A DNA stretch of 64,000 nt from Bradyrhizobium guangdongense (GCF_004114975.1 NZ_CP030051.1:6758001-6822000), one strand, 5' to 3'. Numbered from the stretch's first letter, positions 21,863-31,047 are shown. Numbers and translations are program-made. Notes: generated by a model not told the origin, from the sequence alone.

Positions 21863-22249
21863 ATGGCGAAACAGGCAGGGTCTGGGGATCCCCGCGTGCG
21901 CGGCTCGCGCACCGGGCGGCCGATCATGGCGCTGCTCGAGCTGCTCGGCCGACGCTGGAGCCTGCGAATTTTATGGGAGCTGCGCGAATTGCCCCTCACC
22001 TCGCGCGCGCTGCGCACGGCCTGCGACGAGGCCTCGCCGACAGTGCTGCAGGCCCGGCTGACGGAGCTGCGCGAGGCGGGCTTCGTGGAGCTCGGCGACG
22101 GCGGCGGTTACGGGTTGACCGCGCTCGGGCGGGAGTTGTGCGAGACGTTCATGCCGCTGCACCGGTTTGCGGAGAGGTGGAGGTCTTCTCCCTCGCCCCG
22201 CTTGCGGGGAGAGGGTCGGGGTGAGGGGGAGTCTCCGCGAAGACGGTGA
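21863..22249 (+). CDS. HxlR-family winged-helix regulator with a repeat-derived tail
   Basis: The 128-residue protein is a HxlR-type regulator. Residues 18-105 hold the winged helix (IMALLELLGRRWSLRILWEL, then PTVLQARLTELREAGFVEL and YGLTALG), which in this family usually represses an adjacent gene and responds to reactive electrophiles. Cysteines C54 and C93 are possible sensor residues. The last 20 residues (SPSPRLRGEGRGEG and on) are encoded by a palindromic intergenic repeat, so the native C-terminus has been replaced or extended by the repeat. It faces the decarboxylase gene across two matched operators and probably controls both. Confidence 0.88.
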   Translation: MAKQAGSGDPRVRGSRTGRPIMALLELLGRRWSLRILWELRELPLTSRALRTACDEASPTVLQARLTELREAGFVELGDGGGYGLTALGRELCETFMPLHRFAERWRSSPSPRLRGEGRGEGESPRRR

Positions 22250-22332
22250 CAGTTGGACTCGCGGAGACTCCCCCTCGCCCGATAATCAAGCTGCGCTTGA
22301 CTATCGGCCTCTCCCCGCACGCGGGGAGAGGC
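22187..22332. repeat. Nested palindromic repeat cluster (CTCTCCCCGC family)
   Basis: Outer hairpins CTCGCCCCGCTTGCGGGGAGAG and CCTCTCCCCGCACGCGGGGAGAGG flank a perfect inner inverted repeat: GGGGGAGTCTCCGCGA (22227-22242) and TCGCGGAGACTCCCCC (22259-22274). A third short stem, GATAATCAAGC/GCTTGACTATC, lies between. The left part is translated as the end of the HxlR gene. Confidence 0.85.
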
Positions 22333-22339
22333 GAAGAAG

Positions 22340-22783
22340 TCAAGCCGCCGCGACCGTCAAATTTGCCCCATCCACATGCACCACCTTCACCCGTGTCCCT
22401 GCGGGCGTATCCGGACCCGCCACGCGCCAGACCGTATCGCCGATGCGAACGGTGCCGTTGCCGTCGATGATCGGCTTCTCCAGCGTGAACTCGCGGCCGA
22501 GGAGCGCCTCGGTACGCTTGTTGAGGAAGGGGCTGGCGCCGGCGTCGGGCTTCGGCCGGCCAAGCCGGCGCCAAACAGGGGCGGCTGCGGCGGCGAACAC
22601 CGCGAACATCACCAGCTGGATCTGCCACGAAATGACCGCGGTGAACGAGATCAGGCCGACCAGAAGCGCGGCAAGCCCGAGCCAGAACAGGAACACGCCC
22701 GGCGCGACCACCTCTAGCGCCATCAAGATGAAGCCGAAGATCAGCCAGTTCCAGTTGCCGAGCGATACGAACATGTCCGTCAT
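22340..22783 (-). CDS. NfeD family membrane protein
   Basis: The 147-residue inner membrane protein has three to four hydrophobic helices in residues 8-65 (LIFGFILMALEVVAPGVFLFW) and a C-terminal OB-fold (about 85-147, LLGREFTLEKPI, VRIGDTVWRVAG), the NfeD1b short form. NfeD proteins pair with SPFH/stomatin proteins in membrane quality control, and here the SPFH gene lies 24 bases upstream in the same direction. The ATG at 22783 is used. It ends just before a repeat block. Confidence 0.92.
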   Translation of the reverse strand: MTDMFVSLGNWNWLIFGFILMALEVVAPGVFLFWLGLAALLVGLISFTAVISWQIQLVMFAVFAAAAAPVWRRLGRPKPDAGASPFLNKRTEALLGREFTLEKPIIDGNGTVRIGDTVWRVAGPDTPAGTRVKVVHVDGANLTVAAA

Positions 22784-22807
22784 GACACGACCTCCATGCG
22801 CTATTCC

Positions 22808-23812
22808 CTACCCCTGCCGCGGCGGGACCGCCGGCGGCGGCGAGCCGGTCGGGGGCACCGAACCGGTGCGGCGCGCGGCGGCGGTCGCAGAGGCAGCACT
22901 TTCGCCGAACGTCGCCTTCGCGATTTCGCCGATGCCGGCGAGCGATCCGAGCATGCTGGTCGCTTCCATCGGCAGCATGATGATCTTCTGGTTCGGCGCA
23001 TCCGCGAACTGGCCAAACGCCTTGATGTATTTGTCCGCAATGAAGTAGTTCAGCGCGGCGACATCGCCCTTGGCAATGGCTTCCGACACCGCCTGGGTCG
23101 CCTTGGCCTCGGCTTCAGCGAGACGCTCGCGCGCCTCGGCGTCGCGAAAGGCGGCCTCGCGACGGCCTTCTGCCTGGAGGATCTGGCCCTGCTTGGCACC
23201 CTCGGCCCGCAGGATTTCCGACTGGCGCTGGCCCTCTGCGGCGAGAATGTCGGCGCGCTTGACGCGCTCGGCCTTCATCTGCCGGCCCATGGCCTCGACG
23301 AGGTCGGCCGGCGGCACGATGTCCTTGATCTCGATGCGGTTGACCTTGACGCCCCAGGGCGAGACGGCCGCGTCGACGACACGCAAGAGGCGTTCGTTGA
23401 TCTCGTCGCGATGCGATAGCACTTGGTCGAGATCCATCGATCCCATCACCGAGCGGATGTTGGTCATGGTCAGGACCGTGATCGCTTGGTTGAGGTTCGC
23501 GACCTCGTAGCTCGCCTTCGCGGCGTCGAACACCTGGTAGAAGGCGACGCCATCAACCGTCACGGTGGCGTTGTCCTTGGTGATGACCTCCTGCTCGGGG
23601 ATGTCGATCACCTGCTCCATCATGTTGATCTTGCGCCCGACCCGATCGAAATAGGGCACGATCAGGTTCAGCCCGGGGCTCAGCGTCTGCGTGTATTTGC
23701 CGAACCGCTCGATGGTCCAGTCATAGCCCTGCGGCACCGTCTTCACGCCGGCGATCAGCGTGACGATGACGAGCAATACCAGAACAATCGCGAAAATATC
23801 GAAACCGCTCAT
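22808..23812 (-). CDS. SPFH/Band 7 membrane protein, QmcA/stomatin-like
   Basis: The 334-residue protein has one N-terminal membrane segment (IFAIVLVLLVIVTLIAGV), a Band 7/SPFH domain (about 22-190; VPQGYDWTIERFGKYTQTL, then TVTVDGVAFYQVFDA), and a long charged helix (about 190-270, rich in AEGQRQSEILRAEG) that forms coiled coils in oligomers. The C-terminal tail is alanine/proline-rich. Such proteins form ring-like scaffolds in membrane microdomains and often govern membrane proteases. The start at 23812 follows GGAGGAAAG. The NfeD gene follows, the usual two-gene unit. Confidence 0.93.
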   Translation of the reverse strand: MSGFDIFAIVLVLLVIVTLIAGVKTVPQGYDWTIERFGKYTQTLSPGLNLIVPYFDRVGRKINMMEQVIDIPEQEVITKDNATVTVDGVAFYQVFDAAKASYEVANLNQAITVLTMTNIRSVMGSMDLDQVLSHRDEINERLLRVVDAAVSPWGVKVNRIEIKDIVPPADLVEAMGRQMKAERVKRADILAAEGQRQSEILRAEGAKQGQILQAEGRREAAFRDAEARERLAEAEAKATQAVSEAIAKGDVAALNYFIADKYIKAFGQFADAPNQKIIMLPMEATSMLGSLAGIGEIAKATFGESAASATAAARRTGSVPPTGSPPPAVPPRQG

Positions 23813-24038
23813 CTTTCCTCCAAGGCGGGAAAAGTCTCTTTCCCGCGCTGCCATTGGTCGGGATCAAGACCCTAGCGGTTCAGCAGCCGCTTTTCACGTC
23901 GGTATCGGCGCCATTCTGCACAAGACGCGAGGAGGGGAAATGGTCTCGATTATGTATTTGCGAACGGCTCTTGAAAGCGTGAAGGCGCAGACCTAGCGGC
24001 AAAGACTAAGGGTCATGCTCCTGTCGAAAGCTGAGCTC

Positions 24039-24662
24039 TCAGCCGCCCGCCGCGCGATTCACTTTCCAGGCCAGGACATCGAGCCGATCTGCCCCAAAAA
24101 AGATTTCGCCATCCCAGACGAAAGTGGGCGTCCCGAACACGCCGCTCCCATAAGCCTCCACGGTCCGGCTCGTTAAGGCGTCGCGAACGTTGGGATCATC
24201 TGCCTGCGCGACGATTGCGGGATCACCACCCGCCCGGACGACGGCTTCTCTCAACACCGCCGGGTCGGAAATGTCGCGCTGCTCATGCCACAAACCGTCG
24301 AACACAGCGCTCCGGAAAACCTCCTCGACCCGGCCCGAAAGCAGCGATGCAACGCACAATGCGGGAATCTGATTTGGCCGGTTGGGCCACTTCCAGGATG
24401 GCTTGAAAGGTGCGCCATAGAACGCGGCCATGCGGCGGATGTCCGCCATCAGATAAGCCCGCTTCGGCGGGATGAGCGTATCGATATAGGGCGCCCATGG
24501 CTCTCTGCCGGATTGCAGGTTGAGGATCACGTCGATGAAAATCGGGCGGCCGATCCATTCCACCTTGGTCGCCAAGCCGAGATCGGTATGGCGGACCCTG
24601 TAGTCAGCGAAATAAGCGTACGGTGACCTGAAGTCGTAATAGGTGTCGATTCTTGCTGTCAT
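24039..24662 (-). CDS. 2-hydroxychromene-2-carboxylate isomerase-like protein (DsbA/kappa-GST fold)
   Basis: The 207-residue protein has the thioredoxin-like kappa-GST fold. The N-terminal motif YYDFRSPYAYFADYR holds the serine where glutathione binds, and the C-terminal FGTPTFVWDGEIFFGADRLD is the typical cis-proline and last strand. Members isomerise 2-hydroxychromene-2-carboxylate in naphthalene breakdown or act in glutathione-dependent detoxification. No naphthalene pathway genes surround it, so its substrate here is open. It is read in the same direction as the next two genes, 52 bases after the ABC protein. Confidence 0.88.
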   Translation of the reverse strand: MTARIDTYYDFRSPYAYFADYRVRHTDLGLATKVEWIGRPIFIDVILNLQSGREPWAPYIDTLIPPKRAYLMADIRRMAAFYGAPFKPSWKWPNRPNQIPALCVASLLSGRVEEVFRSAVFDGLWHEQRDISDPAVLREAVVRAGGDPAIVAQADDPNVRDALTSRTVEAYGSGVFGTPTFVWDGEIFFGADRLDVLAWKVNRAAGG

Positions 24663-24714
24663 GGCTCATGATCTCTGAGATCACAGCGTCGTTGCAACTC
24701 CAGAATGCGCCATC

Positions 24715-25683
24715 CTACTCGATGACCTCGTTCGCGATTGCGAGCAGGTTTGGGGAAAGCGTGACACCTAGCGCCTTGGCTGTCTTTAGATTGATGGCCA
24801 GCTCGAACTTGGTGGGGTTCTGGACCGGCAGGTCCGCCGCCCGCGCTCCCTTGAGGATACGATCGATATAGCCGGCGGCACGGCGGAGCTGCTCGGCGCT
24901 ATCAGTGCTGTAGGACATCAACCCGCCTTCATCGACAAAGGCGCGGATGCAGAACACGGCCGGCAAATGCGCCTGCTCGATCGCCGCCAGCAGCGGCGCG
25001 CGGTTCGCGATGGCGAAGAAGTCCGGCAGCACCAGGAAGCCGCCATCCTTGCGCGAGGCCAGCGCGGCGATCGAAGCGACATCATGCACGGGCGCCGGCT
25101 CGACCGTCACATGCAGCGTCCGCGCGGCCTCCTCCACCGTATGCAGCATCAGCGCCGCGAACGGCGCGGTGGCGGGGTTGTAGACGACGAAGACGCGGGA
25201 CACCTTTGGCGTGACCTGCGTCAGCATCTCCAGCCATTTGCCGGCGAGCGGGCCGTCGTAATCTGTGAAGCCTGTGATGTTGCTGCCGGGATGGGCCAGG
25301 TTCTGGACGAAGCCCTGGCTGACGGGATCGGTGACCACGGCAAATACGATCGGGATCGTCGTGGTGCGCCGGCGCAGCTCCTCCACCGAAGGCGTGCCGA
25401 GCGCGAGCAGGATATCGGGCTTGCGCGCGATCAAATCATCGGCAAGCTGCGCGACGCGCGCGCGATCGCCCGCGCCGCTGCGCCAGTCGATTTCGAGATT
25501 GTCTTGATCCTTCCAGCCATGAGCGGCCAGCGCCTCGGCAAGGGCCGTCCGGCCGATCACGTCATCGGCTGATGTGACAGAGAGCACGCCGAGCCGGCGC
25601 GGCGCCGTCGGCTGCTGCGCCAGCACGGAGGGCGGCCATACCGCGAGTATCCCAAGAAGCGCCAGACAGTCGCGGCGGTTCAT
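24715..25683 (-). CDS. ABC transporter substrate-binding protein, COG2984 (ABC_sub_bind) type
   Basis: The 322-residue protein has a signal peptide with an arginine pair (MNRRDCLALLGILAVWPPSVLA). The mature part is a two-lobed periplasmic binding protein of the COG2984 type (RRLGVLSVTSADD, IPIVFAVVTDPVSQGFVQ, GSNITGFTDY, VFVVYNPATAPF). No permease or ATPase gene is adjacent, so it is an orphan; such genes are very numerous in Bradyrhizobium. It starts ten bases after the ferrochelatase stop, so the two may be co-transcribed. The ligand is unknown; relatives bind amino acids or aromatic compounds. Confidence 0.85.
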   Translation of the reverse strand: MNRRDCLALLGILAVWPPSVLAQQPTAPRRLGVLSVTSADDVIGRTALAEALAAHGWKDQDNLEIDWRSGAGDRARVAQLADDLIARKPDILLALGTPSVEELRRRTTTIPIVFAVVTDPVSQGFVQNLAHPGSNITGFTDYDGPLAGKWLEMLTQVTPKVSRVFVVYNPATAPFAALMLHTVEEAARTLHVTVEPAPVHDVASIAALASRKDGGFLVLPDFFAIANRAPLLAAIEQAHLPAVFCIRAFVDEGGLMSYSTDSAEQLRRAAGYIDRILKGARAADLPVQNPTKFELAINLKTAKALGVTLSPNLLAIANEVIE

Positions 25684-25693
25684 GGAGCGCTCC

Positions 25694-26731
25694 TCAGATC
25701 CAGCCCTGAAGCTCGCGCAGCACCAGCGTACGGATCACGTCCATGCCTGGATCGCTGTCGTTGAGACAGGGGATCGCGGAAAATTGCTCGCCGCCATTGT
25801 GCTTGAAGATCTCGGCATTCTCCTGCGCGATCTCCTCCAACGTCTCGAGGCAGTCGGCGGAAAAGCCCGGCGTCACCACCGCGATGCGGCGCACGCCTTC
25901 CTTTGCCAACCGCTCCATGGTCTTGTCGGTATAGGGCTGCAGCCACTCGTCATTGCCGAAGCGCGACTGGAAAGTCAGCAGCAGCTTTGTTTCATCCATG
26001 CCGAGCCGACGGCGCAGCGCCTCTGTCGTGGCGATGCAGTGGCTCTGATAGGGATCGCCCTTCTCGACATAGGATTTCGGCATGCCGTGGAAGGAAGCGA
26101 CGATCAGTTCGGGCTGGAACGGCAGTGTCGCCAGATGCGTCTCGATCGAGACAGCCAGCGCCTCAATGTAGGCCTCGTCCTGATAATAAGGCGGCGTCAC
26201 CCGGAGCGTCGGCTGGTTCCGCAGGCGGGCGAGCACACGGAACACCTCGTCGCAGACGGTCGCCGAGGTCGAGGCGGAATATTGCGGATAGAGCGGAACC
26301 GCCAGGATGCGCTCGCACCCTTTCGCGATCAGCGCATCCATGCCCGCCTTGATCGAAGGATTGCCGTAGCGCATTGCCCAATCCACCACGACATGGGGAC
26401 TATCAGACAGCGCGACGGCGAGCTTGTCGGCTTGCGAGCGCGTGATGGTCTTCAGCGGCGATTCGTTTTTCTCGTTGTTCCATATCTTCTGGTAGTCGAG
26501 CGCCTTGGTGCGCGGGCGGCTGCGCAGGATGATGCCGTTCAGCACCAATTGCCAGATCAGTCCCTGGTCCTCGATGACACGGGCGTCCGACAGGAATTCC
26601 TTGAGATAGACCCGCACGCCTGCGGCATCGGCGGTGTCGGGCGTGCCGAGATTGACCAGCAGCACGCCAACGCGCGGCTGGGCCGGGGGCGTTGCCTGCT
26701 TCGCGGTCTTGAGGGGGGCTAGGGTCGTCAT
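25694..26731 (-). CDS. hemH: Ferrochelatase
   Basis: The 345-residue enzyme inserts ferrous iron into protoporphyrin IX, the last step of haem synthesis. The N-terminal signature is VGVLLVNLGTPDTADAAGV; the catalytic histidine is in IVASFHGMPKSYVEKGDPY; the C-terminal acidic site is in VTPGFSADCLETLEEI. Length is normal. I chose the ATG at 26731; an in-frame TTG at 26767 has no better ribosome site. No clear Irr or RirA box was seen in the 80 bases to the divergent MAPEG gene. The lipid-facing end of the protein makes it peripheral to the inner membrane. Confidence 0.96.
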   Translation of the reverse strand: MTTLAPLKTAKQATPPAQPRVGVLLVNLGTPDTADAAGVRVYLKEFLSDARVIEDQGLIWQLVLNGIILRSRPRTKALDYQKIWNNEKNESPLKTITRSQADKLAVALSDSPHVVVDWAMRYGNPSIKAGMDALIAKGCERILAVPLYPQYSASTSATVCDEVFRVLARLRNQPTLRVTPPYYQDEAYIEALAVSIETHLATLPFQPELIVASFHGMPKSYVEKGDPYQSHCIATTEALRRRLGMDETKLLLTFQSRFGNDEWLQPYTDKTMERLAKEGVRRIAVVTPGFSADCLETLEEIAQENAEIFKHNGGEQFSAIPCLNDSDPGMDVIRTLVLRELQGWI

Positions 26732-26811
26732 AACCAGTTGCGTCGCGCGTTGCTCCGAACTTGTCAAGATGAGCCCGGTTTCGCTAGGGTCCCCCCAGCG
26801 GGGGAGGAACG

Positions 26812-27210
26812 ATGACGCTCGCGGAATGGTGCGTGCTCGGAGCGTTACTGCTCTATCTCGTAACGATCGCCTCGATCAAATGGATCAGGTTTCGCGGCTT
26901 CGACAATTCCCGACCGCGCGATCCCGCCTTCTATCAGGACGCCATCGCGCATCGCGCGCTCGGCGCCCACCAGAACGGGATCGAGACCTTTCCGTTCTTC
27001 GCTTTCGCCGTCCTGCTCGCCGAATTCCGCGACTCCCCGCAGCGCCTGATCGACGAGCTCGCGGTGCTGTTCCTGATCGTGCGGATCGCCTATGTGCTGA
27101 CCTATCTTGGCGACCGCCCGACGCTGCGCTCCATCCTCTGGAGCATCGGCTTTGCGATCAATCTGGTGATTTTCTTCATGCCGATGTTGAAGCGGCTGCT
27201 GCCGGCGTGA
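26812..27210 (+). CDS. MAPEG family membrane protein
   Basis: The 132-residue protein has four hydrophobic helices and the MAPEG signature RALGAHQNGIETFPFF between the first and second. The eukaryotic members are membrane glutathione transferases and peroxidases; bacterial functions are mostly unknown. GGAGGAACG before the ATG is a strong ribosome site. It is divergent from hemH and convergent with the nickel/cobalt exporter gene, so it is a single-gene unit. Confidence 0.92.
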   Translation: MTLAEWCVLGALLLYLVTIASIKWIRFRGFDNSRPRDPAFYQDAIAHRALGAHQNGIETFPFFAFAVLLAEFRDSPQRLIDELAVLFLIVRIAYVLTYLGDRPTLRSILWSIGFAINLVIFFMPMLKRLLPA

Positions 27211-27233
27211 GCTGATAAAATTGTAGGTGGCGC

Positions 27234-28337
27234 CTAAAAACACGTCGTCCGCTCGGCCGCGATATAGCCGAACAACAGGCCCGCTCCGAACAGCAGCACG
27301 AGGGCGGCGGCGCCGAGTTCGAGGCCGCGCATGAACAGCGCGCCGCCGCCATCGCTGGCCCCACTCAGGCGGGCGGCGATGTCCTTGGCGGAAACGGCGA
27401 CGACCGCGATGGCGGCAACCGTGATCGCAGTGCCCAGCCCCATCAGGAAGGTCGCGGCGATGCCGGCCCAGAACAGGCCCTGAGCCAGCGCGAACACCAG
27501 CACCAGGATCGCCCCCGAGCAGGGGCGGATGCCGACGGTCAGGATCGCGGCAAAGCCGCGGCGCCAGCCGCCGGGGCCGGCGAGTTCGCTTGGGATTGGT
27601 CCATGGGAATGGCCGCAATGCTCGTCGTGGACGTGATCATGCCCGTGGTTGTGACGGGCGTGCGCGTGGTCGTGATGATGATGATCGTGCGCATCATGAT
27701 GATGGCTGTGATCATGGAGGTCATGCGGCACGCCCGCGATCGCCGGCACCGGCTGCGTCGCCTGAAGCGCGCGGATGAAGGTTCGGCCCTTGATCCAGAC
27801 CAGGCGCAGGCCGAACAGCGCGATCAGAGCATAGCTCGCGATCTCGATCGCGCCCTCCGCCTTGCACATGGTTCTGGCGGTGGCGTTCAAGATCCAGGCC
27901 GAGATGCCGACGATCAAGATCGCCACCAGCGACTGCATGAGCGCCGAGGCGAACGACAGCACGATGCCGCGCCGGGCCGTCTCGCGGTTGGCGACCAGAT
28001 AAGAGGCGATCACCGCCTTGCCATGCCCGGGCCCGGCCGCATGGAAGATGCCGTAGGCAAACGAGATGAAGAGCAGCGTCCACACCGCCGAGCCGTCGGA
28101 TTTCGCGGCGCGGATGGTAGACGACATCTGGCGATAGAACTCGGACTGCTTTGCCAGCAGCCAGCCGATGATACCGCTGGCCTCGGGCTCGGCGGCCTGC
28201 GCCGGCTTCGGCGCGCCGAACGGGTTTTGCGCGAAGACCTCGTGAAGCACGGCATCGGCTGAGCTCACGACCAGGAGCACGGCTGTGCAAGCAATCAACC
28301 CGCGCACGAGGGGCGACAGATGCGGCTTCAAGGGCAA
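27234..28337 (-). CDS. Nickel/cobalt exporter, NicO/RcnA family
   Basis: The 367-residue inner membrane protein has about six helices. A cytoplasmic or periplasmic loop of about 40 residues is crowded with histidine and aspartate (HDLHDHSHHH and following), the metal-binding loop of RcnA-like efflux pumps. Transport motifs HAAGPGHGKAVIASYLVA and VGIRPCSGAILVLVFALAQG match the NicO family. Its start is a TTG that overlaps the end of the DUF1007 gene by ten bases, so translation is probably coupled. Together with the DUF1007 protein it probably exports or handles nickel or cobalt. Confidence 0.92.
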   Translation of the reverse strand: MPLKPHLSPLVRGLIACTAVLLVVSSADAVLHEVFAQNPFGAPKPAQAAEPEASGIIGWLLAKQSEFYRQMSSTIRAAKSDGSAVWTLLFISFAYGIFHAAGPGHGKAVIASYLVANRETARRGIVLSFASALMQSLVAILIVGISAWILNATARTMCKAEGAIEIASYALIALFGLRLVWIKGRTFIRALQATQPVPAIAGVPHDLHDHSHHHDAHDHHHHDHAHARHNHGHDHVHDEHCGHSHGPIPSELAGPGGWRRGFAAILTVGIRPCSGAILVLVFALAQGLFWAGIAATFLMGLGTAITVAAIAVVAVSAKDIAARLSGASDGGGALFMRGLELGAAALVLLFGAGLLFGYIAAERTTCF

Positions 28338-28960
28338 TCCACCGTGATCTTGTTGGCGAACATCATGCCGAAATTGGCGTTCGGGCCGTCCGTGAAGGTC
28401 TGCTCGTTGAGCTTTTGCGCGGTCGCGGTGCCGTCGCTCGGGCGATCGAGCTTCATCTGGCAGGCCGAGGGCGCGCCGACCAGCTTGACCGGATTGTCCT
28501 TGGCCATCTGGAAATCGATGAAGAAGGAGCGGTCGAACACTTCGAGCACCAGCTGCTTGGGCTTGACCGGGTTCTTCAGCGGCAGGGTGAAATGCAGCGT
28601 CAGCACGGAGTCCTTGTAGTCGAGGAAATAATCGACCGGCTCCTGGAAGCGCTCTTTCTTGCCGTCGGCCTTCGCGAAGGTGAAGTAGGCATATTCCTTC
28701 AGGGACTCGACGTTGGTCTGCGCCAGCGGCACGAGTTCCTCGCGGGTGTAAGCGCCCTTGGTCTTGTTCTCGAGCCCCTGCACCGCATAGGCCGAGAACA
28801 TGTCGTCAAAGGTCCAGGCATGGCGCACGCCGGTGATCGAGCCGTCCTCGGCGTAGAGCAGTTCGCTGGTCGCCGTGATCCAGACATGCGGATGCGCGCG
28901 CGCCACGCCTGACGCGAGCATCATGGCGGCGACGAGCAGGAGTCCCAGCAGGGCGCGCAT
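28328..28960 (-). CDS. DUF1007 family exported protein
   Basis: The 210-residue protein has a signal peptide (MRALLGLLLVAAMMLASGVA) directly followed by a metal-binding-type N-terminus AHPHVWI, a histidine pair that is conserved in DUF1007. The family always accompanies NicO-type nickel/cobalt transporters, as it does here, and is thought to bind the metal in the periplasm. It lies five bases after the M3 peptidase stop and overlaps the transporter start, so the three genes are likely one transcript. Confidence 0.9.
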   Translation of the reverse strand: MRALLGLLLVAAMMLASGVARAHPHVWITATSELLYAEDGSITGVRHAWTFDDMFSAYAVQGLENKTKGAYTREELVPLAQTNVESLKEYAYFTFAKADGKKERFQEPVDYFLDYKDSVLTLHFTLPLKNPVKPKQLVLEVFDRSFFIDFQMAKDNPVKLVGAPSACQMKLDRPSDGTATAQKLNEQTFTDGPNANFGMMFANKITVDCP

Positions 28961-28965
28961 GCCCG

Positions 28966-31047
28966 TCAGGCCGCCTTGGCGTCGTCGAGCAGGCCGCGGC
29001 GGCGCAGCAGCGCGTCGGGCTCGGGCGGACGGCCGCGGAAGGCCTCGTAGGCCGCTTCCGGATCGACCGATCCGCCGCTCGAATAGATGTCGTCGTGCAG
29101 ACGCTTTGCCACGGCGGGATCGAAGATGTCGCCGGCTTCCTCAAACGCGCCGAAAGCGTCGGCATCCATCACCTCCGACCACATGTAGCTGTAATAGCCG
29201 GCCGCATAGTGGTCGCCGGAGAAGATGTGGCCGAACTGGGTCGGCCGATGCCGCATCGAGATTTCCTCGGGCATGCCGATCTTCTCGAGCTCGCGTCTCT
29301 CGAAGGCGCGGACGTCCTGAGCGTTTGCCGCCGGCTGGGAGTGGAACTCGAGGTCGAGCAGCGCCGAGGACACGAACTCGACGGTGGCAAAGCCCTGATT
29401 GAACTTTCGCGCGGCCAGGAAGCGGTTGAGCAGGTCATCCGGCAGCGGCTCGCCGGTCTGGTAATGGCGGGCGAATTGCTGCAGCACCTCGGGCCGCTCC
29501 TGCCAGTGTTCGTAGAGCTGGGAGGGCAGCTCGACAAAGTCGGTGAACACGGAGGTACCCGACAGCGAGGGATAGGTCACGTTGGACAGCATGCCGTGCA
29601 GGCCGTGGCCGAATTCGTGGAACAGGGTGCGGGCATCGTCGGGCGAGAGCAGCGAGGGTTCGCTGCCGGTGCCCTTGGCAAAGTTGCAGACGTTGAGGAT
29701 GAGCGGCGCGATGTCGCCGTCGAGCTTCTGCTGGTCCCGCAGCGAGGTCATCCAGGCGCCGGAGCGTTTTGACGGCCGGGCGTAGTAGTCGCCGTAGAAC
29801 AGCGCCTTGTGCTTGCCGTCGGGGCCCCTCACCTCCCAGACCCGAACGTCGGGGTGCCAGACCGGGACGTCCTTGCGCTCCTCGAAGCTGATGCCGAACA
29901 GGCGGGTGGCACAGTCGAAGGCAGCCGCGATCATGTGGTCGAGCGTCAGATACGGCTTGATCGCAGCATCGTCGAAATTGGCGCGCTGAAGGCGGAGCTT
30001 TTCGGCGTAGTAGCGCCAATCCCAGGGGGCGAGCTTGAAGTTGCCGCCCTCCTCCGTGATCAGCGCCTGCATCTCGTCGCGATCGGCGAGCGCCCGCGCC
30101 CGGGCCGGCTTCCAGACCCGCTCCAGCAGGTCCCGCACCGCGTCCGGCGTCTTGGCCATGGAGTCTTCGAGACGGTAGGCGGCAAAGGTCGGGTAGCCCA
30201 GGAGCTTGGCGCTCTCCTCGCGCAGCTTCAGGATCTCGCCGATCGCCGTGTTGTTGTCGTTGGCATTGCCGTTGTCGCCACGCGCCGTGAAGGCCTTGTA
30301 GACCTTCTCGCGCAGGTCCCGCCTTGCCGAGCTCTTCAGGAACGGCTCGGCCGAGGAGCGTGACAGCGTCACGATGGCCTTGCCTGCCATGTTGCGATCT
30401 TCTGCCGCAGCCTTGGCGGCGGCGATGAAGCTATCCGGCAGGCCCTGACGGTCCGCCTCCCCAAGCTCCAGGAACCAGTCCTGTTCGTCGCCGAGCAGAT
30501 GATGACTAAAGCCGGTCGCGAGCTGCGCCAGCTTCTCGTTGATCTCGGCCATCCGCGTCTTGGCCTCGTCGGAGAGCCCGGCGCCGGCGCGATGAAAGCG
30601 GGTATAGGTGCGCTCCAGCAGGCGGAGCTGCTCCGGGTTGAGACCCAGATTGGCGCGGTTCTCGTGCAGCTGCGCGATGCGGCCAAACAGCACGGCGTTC
30701 ATCATGATCGGATTCCAGTGCCGCGCCATCCGCAAGGAAACTTCCTTGTCGATCTCCAGGATGGCCGGATTGGAATGTGCCGAGACCAGATCGTAGAACA
30801 CCGCCGCGACCTTGTTGAGCAGCTTGCCGGAGCGCTCCAGCGCTGTGATGGTGTTGGCGAAGTCGGGGGCAGCCGGATCATTGGTGATCGCCGCAATCTC
30901 GGCGGAATGGTCGGCAAAGGCCTGTTCGAAGGCGGGCAGGAAGTGCTCCGGCTTGATCTCGTTGAACGGCGGGGTCGCGAACGGCGTCACCCAGGCCTTG
31001 AGCAGCGGATTGGTCTCGGCGTCCGTAGTTTGGCTTGGGTCTGACAT
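28966..31047 (-). CDS. M3 family zinc metallopeptidase, Dcp/oligopeptidase A type
   Basis: The 693-residue cytoplasmic peptidase has the zinc motif HEFGHGLH (in LFHEFGHGLHGML) with the third ligand glutamate in the following helix (about 25-30 residues on). The N-terminus (NPLLKAWVTPFATPPFNEIKPEHF up to its first 20 residues) is closest to peptidyl-dipeptidase Dcp; oligopeptidase A is the alternative. It cuts short peptides, recycling degradation products. The ATG at 31047 (MSDPSQTTD) gives the family length; a longer in-frame reading adds unlike sequence. It heads a likely operon with the DUF1007 and nickel/cobalt exporter genes, an association I cannot explain. Confidence 0.93.
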   Translation of the reverse strand: MSDPSQTTDAETNPLLKAWVTPFATPPFNEIKPEHFLPAFEQAFADHSAEIAAITNDPAAPDFANTITALERSGKLLNKVAAVFYDLVSAHSNPAILEIDKEVSLRMARHWNPIMMNAVLFGRIAQLHENRANLGLNPEQLRLLERTYTRFHRAGAGLSDEAKTRMAEINEKLAQLATGFSHHLLGDEQDWFLELGEADRQGLPDSFIAAAKAAAEDRNMAGKAIVTLSRSSAEPFLKSSARRDLREKVYKAFTARGDNGNANDNNTAIGEILKLREESAKLLGYPTFAAYRLEDSMAKTPDAVRDLLERVWKPARARALADRDEMQALITEEGGNFKLAPWDWRYYAEKLRLQRANFDDAAIKPYLTLDHMIAAAFDCATRLFGISFEERKDVPVWHPDVRVWEVRGPDGKHKALFYGDYYARPSKRSGAWMTSLRDQQKLDGDIAPLILNVCNFAKGTGSEPSLLSPDDARTLFHEFGHGLHGMLSNVTYPSLSGTSVFTDFVELPSQLYEHWQERPEVLQQFARHYQTGEPLPDDLLNRFLAARKFNQGFATVEFVSSALLDLEFHSQPAANAQDVRAFERRELEKIGMPEEISMRHRPTQFGHIFSGDHYAAGYYSYMWSEVMDADAFGAFEEAGDIFDPAVAKRLHDDIYSSGGSVDPEAAYEAFRGRPPEPDALLRRRGLLDDAKAA

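Noticed and set aside
27640..27730. GTGGTCATGATG-type repeats as a microsatellite
   Set aside because: They encode the His-rich loop of the nickel/cobalt exporter on the minus strand and are explained by codon use. The similar run at 40080-40135 encodes the His loop of the zinc GTPase.
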